Source: Cytauxzoon felis (taxonomy: Eukaryota; Apicomplexa; Aconoidasida; Piroplasmida; Theileriidae). From it: a DNA stretch of 64,000 nt. The notes under the pieces are model-generated. The model saw nothing but the letters and a program-made list of their open reading frames with translations, was not told where the DNA came from and ran no database searches. Positions 55,476-64,000 of the stretch are shown one piece after another. The stretch is from the NCBI GenBank assembly GCA_020283715.1, contig JAIQCW010000029.1, forward strand, positions 1 to 64,000, given 5' to 3'. The position numbers and the translations under genes were made by a program. Position 1 is the first letter of the stretch. Every line of letters starts with the position of its first letter.

Positions 55476-55754
55476 TTATTCGTTATCTCTCTGGTGCCTC
55501 TTGCAGAACTTTTGGTTTCTTAGAAATTTGGGGCACATCTATATGTAATGAGTAATGAATATAAGAAAATTGGAGAGTTTTAATAAAAAATGAGATAAAT
55601 TTATTTAACTTACCCCTTTTGTAGATATTTTCTTTGGTATTTTAACTCTTTTAATACCGTTGCGGTGTGCTTTTTTGATCTGATGTTATATGAAATTCAG
55701 ATTGCTGTATAATCTCACCTGATTATGATTGGTATGATTCTTAGACTTTGCCAT
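55476..55754 (-). CDS. RPL29: Ribosomal protein eL29
   Basis: Three exons, 55754..55719, 55679..55614 and 55538..55476, 54 residues. It is a short basic protein of the large cytosolic subunit. The N terminus MAKSKNHTNHNQIKKAHRNG is diagnostic, followed by IKRVKIPKKI and the C-terminal PKFLRNQKFCKRH, matching PKFLRNMRFAKKH of other species. All phases are zero. The protein is shorter than most at its C terminus, as usual in protists. Confidence 0.93.
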
Positions 55755-56137
55755 TTTATATTTATAGCTTTAAAATTACAATTTATGATATATGATTAAA
55801 TATTATGCTATTTTAATATGAATCTTTATAGTTTCATCTATGGGGGAGCTTGTTCATGCCCTGTGGTAGAACTTGGGTCCATGATCAGGAATGGACAATC
55901 GTAGACCGAAGGATTCCATAAATATTTCAATACCAGAGATTGGAATCATTAATTTATGGATGATTCCATTCAATTCGATCTAATGTGTTATGAGTTATAC
56001 GAATTAGTACTGAGGTGTGTCATGATGTGATAAATCCTATAAGTAAGAGATATTGGACATTTTCAAGCATCTAATATAACTGAGTAACAAAGGCGTATGG
56101 TATCAGAGAGCTCAATGATCTTCGTCTATAGCACATT
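55755..56137. other. Intergenic region
   Basis: About 380 bases between eL29 and the second tRNA gene. It must contain the eL29 promoter. No gene or element copy seen. Confidence 0.4.
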
Positions 56138-56209
56138 TGGACCTGTCGGGAATCGAACCCGAGACCTTTCGCATGCGAAGCGAACGTGATACCACTACAC
56201 CACAAGCCC
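56138..56209 (-). tRNA. tRNA-Ala (anticodon CGC)
   Basis: A 72-base cloverleaf on the minus strand: acceptor gggcttg/caggtcc (with G-U pairs), anticodon arm ttcgc-TTCGCAT-gcgaa with anticodon CGC, and T arm tcggg-ttcgatt-cccga. It differs from the UGC tRNA 1.2 kb away at few positions outside the acceptor stem, so the two probably arose by duplication. Confidence 0.95.
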
Positions 56210-56275
56210 TTCTATTGCGAGTTTGAATTATTAGTTGATGTATATTTAAATATTTAATAATAGCCTTAATATATC

Positions 56276-57084
56276 ATGTCTACAAAGTTGAGTGATGTAA
56301 CGTCTAAATATTATAATAGTGCTATTGGTACCCATCGTCTAAGACCACGTCCATTGCGTAATATTTTATATCCATACTATCGCAATTATAAACCTGTATA
56401 TCGAGCCAGGAATCAAAGGACACCGCGTAAGTCTATCAATTTCTGTACACCTTTTGTAATTTATTATATAATCAGTTTATTTCTGGCCTGAAATTGATAA
56501 ATACCCATGGCACTCTCATCAAAAGAGGTTCCCAAGGTTGGAGTCTATAGGCATTAACTTTTTTTCTGAATTTATTGCTAGAAATGAAAGTATAAAGACA
56601 CTGTTTGAAGTACTACATCCATTACCCAGACATGGAGTCAATTGTATAGTCTGGAAGGTGGACAGGGGTAATAAGGAGAGGATGGAGAGTAAGGTAATAA
56701 ATATTGATGGTACAGGGTATTTGGTCGATTATCCCATATATAAAGATGTATATTATCATGTAAAAGATGTAAATTATAAGGTGATTTGAATTTTATAATT
56801 GTATTGTTGAAATTTTTATTTTAGTTGAGGCCATTCAAGGCGAAGGTATCAGCGGATTTATACAGCAATGGTATGTGTAATTTGTATTAAAATATACATT
56901 TACATCAGGGAAATTAATTAAAAGTAATGTTAGCCCTATAGGTTCAATACGAGGCATATGGAGATTTTCATACCCATATATATTGTCCGAGGGCAATATT
57001 GATGAGAATCGCACCACAATAAATCCATATCTATATCGCAACATAGATTTACCAGAGTTTAAAGATGATGAACTTGATGGATGA
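56276..57084 (+). CDS. Probable mitochondrial ribosomal protein, mS34-like
   Basis: Four exons, 56276..56426, 56476..56780, 56825..56870 and 56909..57084, all in phase, 225 residues. The N terminus is basic without a clear signal (RLRPRPLRNILYPYYRNYK). The central part LFEVLHPLPRHGVNCIVWK resembles the start of the mS34 family (LFxxLxxLPxFGVGxxVxR), and a basic patch (LRPFKAKVSADL) follows. The C terminus is RGIWRFSYPYILSEGNIDEN and an acidic tail. The assignment rests on one motif and on the mitochondrial-like basic N terminus, so treat it as a hypothesis. Confidence 0.55.
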
Positions 57085-57087
57085 GGG

Positions 57088-58380
57088 TGATCGTTAAGGT
57101 TTTTCACCTCTATCACTTTTCCGCCTCCAACAATATTTACCTCAATTGCAGAAGATAGAAAAGTAAAAGATAACCTAGCTCCAGGCCATAATGCTACTGC
57201 TACTAATTCAGCGTGGTTAGTTGCATATGGAGGTGGTACCAATGGTTATTCCGGTACATGGGAGGATGCTGTTATAACTAATTGAAAGACGGTTGTCTAC
57301 ATTGTAACCCATGTACATTAGTGGATGGTCATCCCGGTATGACGACTGGAGGTCAATATACTAGACAAGGTAGTGATACTTCTAAAGGTACTGAAACAGA
57401 TACTGTTGAAAGTGTTACCATTCAGATAGATAAAACGAATGGATATCCAACCGGTAATACAAAGACATACGGTGATGGTGATCAACTTGGTGGTCCAGAG
57501 AATAAAAATATTTCAGTTAGTGAAACACTGGATACCCCATTCCATTTAATAAGAATCTATACGCATTACTTCCTCAAGTTTGACAGCGCTCAATTGAAAT
57601 ATATAAAAATGAAAAGTGGTCTTTCATTTAAAAATAGAGGTAAAGATACAAATATAACTATTAGTGATAATGTCAAATATGTCTACGTATATCATTTCGG
57701 GGGTATACCAATATTAGTTTGTGTGGTTACTGACGCTAGCAGTAATCAATACAAATACTTTAAACCTAATGCTCCATATGATAAACCCTTTGATGAGAAA
57801 ACTACCTGGGATGCAATACAGAATGGCAATGGAAATGATCAACTTGATGAAACTAAACCTCCTAATGATCCATCTCATGAAACCAGACTCAAAGGTATAA
57901 TATATAAACAATATGAAAATATCTGGTGGTGTTATGTTCTATATATCATTTTATTAGATGAAATTGATAATGGAACTGGATCTACTGAATTAGGGCCTGG
58001 AGGAACAGGTCCAGGGAATTGGGGAATAGATGTTAATAGTAGTGGGGAAAATATCAGTTTCAGTGCAGCCAAAACAAGTATTGCTCAAGGTGGTTTGGCA
58101 CCTGCTGGTGAACCAGAGAAAAATGATATTGATAGTTATCTTAATGACAGTAGTGGTAGTCGAGGTAGGCAAGTTAAAACCCAACTTACATCCGCCTATA
58201 CTCAACTAAGCGGTATTACTAGTACTACCACTAATGTACCTGAAGATGCCACTAAAATACAAACTGCGTTAAGAAGTATTAAACAGGCAAAAACTGCTGC
58301 CGATCAAGATACAGAGCAGAGTGTTGAAGACAAGCGTAATAAAACTATTACATGAATCCAAACTTTAATTAATGAATTTG
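57088..58380 (+). pseudogene. Broken Tpr-like/loop-module sequence, part 1
   Basis: Frame 1 from 57088 to 57285 (APGHNATATNSAWLVAYGGG, ending WEDAVITN and stop) continues in another frame from 57282 (CLHCNPCTLVDGHPGM). The second part contains the soluble module of the Tpr-like genes (VKYVYVYHFGGIPILVCVV ... YKYFK), one short hydrophobic segment (IWWCYVLYIILLDE), and a Gly/Thr-rich stretch. After a stop at 58353-58355 coding-like sequence goes on (IQTLINEFEEFGT). No start codon or signal suits an intact gene. Confidence 0.55.
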
Positions 58381-60513
58381 AGGAGTTTGGAACATGCAAA
58401 TACTGACAGGGCTGCTTCTAGAAGTTTTGGCGCCACTGCAACCTGGCGATCCTAGCAATACTAGTCCTAATAATGTTGATGCTAATACAGATGCAAGTAA
58501 TAGGATAGCTGCCATAAATAATGAATTAGCTGGTGAACTTAATGATATAACCAATGGTGTTGGAGGGAAACTTGAAGATGCTTGGCCTGCAGATTGGAGG
58601 AATTTATGGACACAAGAACCATTTAAGATACCAGTTATAATATTAACAGTTGTTGGAGGAATATTGGGGATATTATTAATTATGGGGGTTATGATTATTT
58701 TTAAGATTGATGAAGTTACGCCATTCTTTATTATTGGGATATCCTTATCTGGCTTGACTCTAATTTCAATACTCTCATGTCTGTTGTTCTCCAACATCGA
58801 GGACAAGACTATACTTAAATCGATTGGAATATCATTGGAATATTACAATTTTCAGAATATATATAAAAGCAAAGATAATTCTCAGACAGTTCAAGGTGCT
58901 ACCCAGAATACTGGAGGTAATAATCCCGGTGGAAGTAAAAAAATTGATGCCAGCAAAGTTAGTGCTAATAACCATTTTCAGACGAGTGGTGGTAACGCCC
59001 CTCAAATTAGAGTTACGTTGATATTATTACTCAAACAGAGTTGATAGCCAACAATACAACTACAACTGAAGAGAATCTCAAGGCAACAAGCATAAGTTAT
59101 CACGTCGGTACGGGGGAACCTAAAAAAAGTAACGATAATTGGGAATTACCTGATAGTGGATATGAAACTATTAATGACGCATCTGATGTTTTCATGAGAT
59201 GGGTAGGCGTCGCTTCTAAAATGACCGAACATGTTGAAACTACAATAACTACTTGTTGGGGTACGAGTAATGAAAAACCTATTTATGCACCTCTTTTTCT
59301 GTCTGGTGTAATGATTGGAATATCATTCATCTATATATTGATGGGGTTATTTACCCCAATAAATGGGAAATTCATGAGATTTTTTATAATTATTGGTATA
59401 TTATTCTCAGTATTTGCCATTATTACCATACTCTTTTGCGTGTTAAAGGCTAATGGACATGATAAAATGAAGTTGAAGGAGGTTAATATTCCAAAGGAAA
59501 AGTTGGTGTCATATATAGGCCATACAAAATGGTATAAAATTGGCCTTTCCCATGGTTCAAGTTATAATGAAAATACTGGTACTAATGATGTTGATGTAAC
59601 TAATGTTCAAAACGCTACCACCAACAAATATTATTTTCAAGTAGCTGATATGTCCAAATTTATAGTTCATGTTAAAAGGTAAAGTAATACTGAGGAAGAT
59701 GCTCCAGAGGATGTTAAAAGGATTGCCAACGTTATGAATAACGCTGAAAGCAAGACTACAGCCCGCTGGTTTTATGACAGCGCTAGCAACACTACTATTC
59801 TAGATGCACTTGGTGAAATTACCTCTGATGATCAAGTTAAATATGGTGGTTTAGCGGCTTTAGTTTTATTTTGCGTAGTAGGAATTGCAGGTTTAATCTA
59901 TGGAATTGATCTTTATTCAACTCTAGATATACATGATGAGAGTGTTCTGAAAACTATAAGGAATTTAGGAATTTCATTTGCACTCACATCCCTCATTCCA
60001 ATATTCTTTGGTGTTCTCATCGCCAATCATAAAGAGAAGCACTCACTCCACGAGTATACATCACCTCATGCAAGTAGTGGTAAAAGAGTATTGAAAGATC
60101 TTTCTAATACAATTCAAAATTTTGGCGATGGTACAAATGGAACTCAATATCACGCTAGAAAATATGCCAAGTCTAATTTGTTGAGGACTTTCAGTCATAT
60201 TTCTTCCCTCCTTCACTCTTCAAATAAAACATCAGTTGAAAAATTATTTTATCATACACCAGAACAAAGTGGTACTTATCGTGAACTTAGAGCTAAAACT
60301 GGTGATGCTAATGCTCAAACAGCTCTTGATGCCAAGAAGAAAATTGATTTCACTATAGCTGGAAAGATTGCTGAGAAACTTAATGGAAACCAGTGTGTTG
60401 CCAAGAAGCTTGAGCAATTTACAAATCTTTGGAAGGAGACTACTACAGCAGCTGAAAATGTTAAAATTGCTGGTATTGTAGCTTTAGGTATATTCAGTTT
60501 TTTTGGAGTATAG
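58381..60513 (+). pseudogene. Broken Tpr-like sequence, part 2 (two membrane-pair units)
   Basis: Three frames are used in turn: 58396 (ANTDRAASRSFGATAT), then about 58440-58990 (LTVVGGILGILLIMGVMIIF, ISLSGLTLISILSCLLFSNI), then 59020-60513 (GVMIGISFIYILMGLFTPIN, IIGILFSVFAIITILFCVLK; LAALVLFCVVGIAGLIYGI, FALTSLIPIFFGVLIANHKE). An in-frame TAA at 59680-59682 interrupts otherwise continuous coding (VHVKR, stop, SNTEEDAPEDVKRIANV). The repeated unit is a pair of membrane spans ending in an xANxHDKxxL-type motif, seen at about 58790, 59455 and 60025. Confidence 0.55.
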
Positions 60514-61992
60514 TTGTGTTTGTTGGTATAATAATTTGCATTAAAACAAATATAAATCATCCAAAAAGTCACGTAACTTGGATAATTTGGGGATACCCTT
60601 CGGTATACTTTCGCTTTTCCTTATAATTGCTGGCGTATTAATTTCAAGCCTTATTGATAAGGTCGCCCTGAAGAATTCTCAGATTCATCTGAGGATCTCT
60701 ACCCAGGGTAATGATGGTAAAGCTTTAAATATTCCTACCAATGGCCAAGTTACAAAGGCTCAAGCAGATAAAATTGTAATTGCAAGAATTGTTAAAGAGG
60801 ATGGTAATGAAGATAATGCTCAAATTGCTAATGGCCTCAAGGTTAAGGATATAGCTAGAAGTAATGGTGTGGCTTCAATTCATTACTTTGGACCATCGAT
60901 CAATGTTGGAATATATTACAACCTAAATATGAGGGATGGGCATTACCTATCATCTTTGACGCGGCTAATAATACAGAATGGTCGCCAACAGGAAAATCAT
61001 ATACATGGGGAACGCATAATCCCAGTATAGAAGGTAGTGATCAAGCTGCCAGTAATCCCAGTACTCAAAATATTAAGGAGCATAAAAAACCTGATGGAAA
61101 TCTAATTGTTGAAGGTACAGACTACAATGAAGTTTCTGCAGGTGCTGATGAATTTTCTAAAAAGAATGCATTAGCCGGAAAATTAACGACTGATGTTCAA
61201 AATCTTGATAATGTTTGGGATAATAATTGGATGGACAAATTTTATCAGACGGATAATGTAATGAAATCTTCTGTGATAACTTCAACTGCTGTCGCTGGTG
61301 TATCATTTTCCAGTATATTCCTTTGGTTACACGTTGTATGGCAGATGGAATCGCCTTATACACCTATATTCATTGGCATTGTATTCTCCATCCTTGGATT
61401 AATTCCCATCTTCACATGCCTAATGTTTGGAAATTATAACGATAAGAGTACGCTTAATACAAAGATTGATGAAAACAAGTTGAAATATAAATATAAACCC
61501 ACATCCACGGGTGTTCAATTGCATAGATTTAAAGGTACTAGCAATAAAACATGGCAACAAGATCGTGCTATTACTACTAGTGATCCTCTTGATGCTTCTA
61601 CCCTACAAAATAACGATCATATAAAGACTGCAGATGCTCCAAATTTTATACCAGAATTTACGAGTGGTAATAATATTAATGATATAATAAGGGCAAACAT
61701 TATTGTATCATTTGGGATATTCTCTCTTGTTATCGTGTTTGGATCTGTAGTTTTATTCAGTTTTGTATTATTTCATAAGGATACGAAATCTCTCGCTGCC
61801 CCTCTCTTTTTATTCACGTTCATTGCAACTACGTCAGCCATTACCTTCGGAGGTATTTCAATATCAAGTACTGCGGCTGCAATACACATGCATACTCAAC
61901 TAAATGTTAAAGATAATGACCCTCTCAATAAAGCCAAAAATTGTAGTTATGTACTCCTTATGTATAGCATTATTAGATGTAACGGGAGCTAA
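60514..61992 (+). pseudogene. Broken Tpr-like sequence, part 3
   Basis: Coding continues after the stop at 60511-60513 in another frame (IVVFVGIIICIKTN), then from 60578 (IPFGILSLFLIIAGVLISSL), then from 60886 to 61992 in a third frame. The last part begins LWTIDQCWNILQPKYEG, the counterpart of ILWTADQVM in the intact gene. It holds two span pairs (IFIGIVFSILGLIPIFTCLM; ANIIVSFGIFSLVIVFGSVV) and LFLFTFIATTSAITFGGISI. The break at 60513 is at a run of seven T, where one more T would join the frames. Confidence 0.55.
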
Positions 61993-63372
61993 GGGACCAG
62001 GTGGAATTGACGGTAATTCTAATTGGAGTGTACATTCGCATTGGCACTGTACACATGTAGCCTTTGTTCTATCCTATGGACCGTCGATCAATGCTGGAAT
62101 ATATTGCAGCCAGAATATAAGAGTTTTTTAATCCAAGGGATTTTTAGCGCCGCCAATAACAAAAGCGTTACAAATCCAACAGGAAAAACATATACCTGGG
62201 GAACTCATGATCCGAGTGGTGGAGGTTCTGCTACTGCTAATAATCATAAAACTGTTAATGCTGAACAAGATAAAAATAAAAGGAGAGATGCCATAAATGC
62301 TGAACTTGAAACGAAACTTAATGATCCAGGGAATGGTGTTGCCAAGAGACTTCAAGATGTTTGGAAGAATACTTTGAATAGGAAACTGACTAAATTATGG
62401 TCAGTACAACCATTTGATGTAACTTTTAAAATATCAATAGTTGTATTGGGAATATTGGCCATATTATTAATTATTGGGTTAATTATCACTATATTTATTA
62501 ATAAAAATGAGGTATTTATTATTATTGGAATATCAATCTCTGTATTGGCTTCAACCTCTACATTCTCTTCCCTCATTCCTGCAAATTATCATGATAAGGA
62601 TAATCTCAAAAAGATTAACATCACTAATGAAGATTTTGAATACAAAGCAACGCAGATTATGACATTATATGTAAGTAAAGATAGTAGTGATAGAGCTAAA
62701 AAAACTGAATCAGGTCAAGAAACTGTTGATGTACCTGAGGGTCAAACAATTCTAGCCAAATATGTTAAGGATGGTTGCCATTTTCATACAGCTAATGCAC
62801 CCACAGTACAAGTTACAAAAGATATCACTGCTCAAACAGAAGGTATAGCAAAGGCTAATATTATTGCAGTTATTGGAATTGCCTCAATTGTTGTTAAATT
62901 TTGTTGTCTTTTATTGTTTTCTTTAATAATTTTTATGGGGATAAATTCACTCACCGCCCCACTTTTTCTATTCACTTTTATCGTATCAGTTTCTGCTATA
63001 GTATTCGGAGGCATCGCAACATCAAGTACAATAGCTGTGTTTGTGCTTTACAATAGAGGTGATAAAAGTAAACAAGCTGCTACAGAAAAGGCCAAGGGGA
63101 GTAGTATTATACTTTTGATTTCATTCATACAATCTATATTCATTGGTGTAGCCTTTTATATAGACGGTTCGTATATTGAGGGAATTATAATAGGCTTCCT
63201 ATTGTACAGTACAGTAAGTGCAATAGTTTCTGCAACAACAGCAAACTCTGGTATAAAGAAATTATTTTATGACGAGGGTGGAAATAGTGGGAAGGATTGG
63301 TCTCCTATTTTAATCTTGACGTTATCAATGGGTTTATCCCATACATTCCACCTTCTACCATTCATCCTCTAA
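61993..63372 (+). pseudogene. Broken Tpr-like sequence, part 4, with C-terminal spans
   Basis: Frame 2 (TGAKGPGGIDGNSNWSVHSH) gives way near 62085 to frame 1, which stays open to 63372 (SILWTVDQCWNILQPEYKS to HTFHLLPFIL). This last stretch of 449 codons includes span pairs (ISIVVLGILAILLIIGLIIT; IGIASIVVKFCCLLLFSLII), LFLFTFIVSVSAIVFGGIAT and GFLLYSTVSAIVSATTANSG, and SPILILTLSMGLSHTFH matching SPVLMLAFSLGTVYAFY of the gene at 38330. GPGGIDGNSNW also matches GPGGMGKENNW there. Confidence 0.55.
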
Positions 63373-63406
63373 AATATTCACATAAAATCACTCTAAACTC
63401 TATAAT

Positions 63407-63631
63407 ATGTTGGGAACTTTTTTCATATTTGATGAAGGATCTTTGCAGATAGATTTAAATCTTCCTGTAATTGGTCCTATAGGCCCTGGAAAACGATGGA
63501 TTTATGAACAACAGAATTATAATCCATTTGAAGTACCTGATAAGAAAAAAGTAAATAGAACTTTGTATCATTATGTACGGCTTGGTGGAATAATATATCT
63601 CATGTCTCCACGTATTTATATCTACACCTAA
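63407..63631 (+). CDS. Possible first exon of an unknown gene
   Basis: Open frame of 74 codons starting MLGTFFIFDEGSLQIDLNLP, with VIGPIGPGKRWIYEQQNYNP and FEVPDKKKVNRTLYHYV. The composition is protein-like. A donor (GTACGG) at about 63577 would cut after TLYHYV, and the intron would then hold the terminal dispersed element. No family recognised; the rest would be beyond the right edge. Confidence 0.35.
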   Translation: MLGTFFIFDEGSLQIDLNLPVIGPIGPGKRWIYEQQNYNPFEVPDKKKVNRTLYHYVRLGGIIYLMSPRIYIYT

Positions 63632-63664
63632 TATAAGCCTATAATATACCAACACATTAACATA

Positions 63665-63964
63665 CAACTCCAACTGAGGTACAATCCTACTCTCCATTCC
63701 ACCGAGGTTGTCCTGCCGTCAGCTCTTATATTTACTTCCCCCTTCGCTTCCCTGAGATCAGCTACGGGTACTCCACTTGAGGTCCAATCCCTACCTTCTA
63801 ACCGCCACGATCTCTGGGAGTGGTTCTACTCTTTAGAGATAGGTAATTAGAAGAGGCCACCACGGCGAGTGGAACGGTGGTTGTAACCTCAGGTGGAGAG
63901 CTCTCTGCAAGAGTAACATTGATTGTAAGTTCAGGTGTATTAGAAGTCAAGTTGTAGCGGATAG
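63665..63964 (-). repeat. Dispersed element copy at right end
   Basis: aactgaggtacaatcc, cctgccgtcagctc, cttcgcttccctgagatcag, ctccacttgaggtccaatcc, actctttagagataggtaat and acctcaggtgga: a full copy in minus orientation. Confidence 0.9.
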
Positions 63965-64000
63965 GTCCTTATGTGAAACGGATGTTGTCAGTAGTACGTC

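Noticed and set aside
56835..57242. Minus-strand open frame of 135 codons
   Set aside because: It overlaps the last exons of the mS34-like gene, whose splice phases all agree, and includes sequence of the broken Tpr-like region on the other strand.
1..64000. Repeated blocks as a CRISPR array
   Set aside because: The copies are kilobases apart, vary in length and orientation, and lack spacer structure; the genome is eukaryotic.

Overview
The window is nuclear DNA of an apicomplexan parasite of the piroplasm group, most likely Theileria in the broad sense. The evidence is the very AT-rich sequence, many introns of only about 30-70 bases with GTATGT-like donors, a large secreted protein built of FAINT (DUF529)-like repeats, Tpr-like polytopic membrane proteins, and an apicoplast enzyme (DXR). 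I cannot name the species from sequence alone.

Layout. 0-11 kb: a cut-off AAA+ ATPase (Cdc48/AFG2 type), deoxyhypusine synthase, an actin-like protein, and a giant Fab1/PIKfyve-type lipid kinase. 11-26 kb: adenosine kinase, a 1360-residue secreted protein of unknown function, NTF2, a secretory cyclophilin, an ALY/REF mRNA-export factor, a FYVE-finger protein and a long coiled-coil protein that may be p115/USO1. 26-38 kb: a secreted acidic protein, a THUMP-domain RNA methyltransferase whose stop codon overlaps the start of DXR, a hypothetical gene, and VPS18. 38-54 kb: a SANT-domain protein (DMAP1/SWC4-like) whose last intron contains a whole Tpr-like gene, SNAPC3, ribosomal proteins eL27, eL8 and uL18, the FAINT protein, and a second Tpr-like gene. 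54-64 kb: exosome subunit RRP4, two tRNA-Ala genes (UGC and CGC) in opposite orientations, eL29, a probable mitoribosomal protein (mS34-like), and 6.3 kb of disrupted Tpr-like sequence.

The most striking feature is a dispersed repeat of about 150-560 bases with around 20 copies, roughly one per 3 kb. Its ends carry inverted motifs (CCACYTGAGGT ... ACCTCARGTGG) and it has no visible transposase. It sits between genes, in introns (which become 260-400 bases instead of 30-70), and inside coding exons. All exon copies lie in the sense direction and are read in one shared frame, giving the same peptide (NYLSLK..ATPGDRG ... DLREAEGEVN). They enlarge the lipid kinase (four copies), DXR, and two other proteins. 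This looks like a MITE-like element that is compatible with translation, similar in behaviour to Rickettsia palindromic elements.

Most genes are housekeeping: translation, RNA processing and export, membrane traffic, isoprenoid and purine metabolism. The FAINT protein, the Tpr-like genes and the large secreted proteins are the parasite-specific part. Two conserved genes (NTF2 and eL27) carry a single-base excess in a homopolymer, so base-level assembly errors should be considered for every frameshift reported here.
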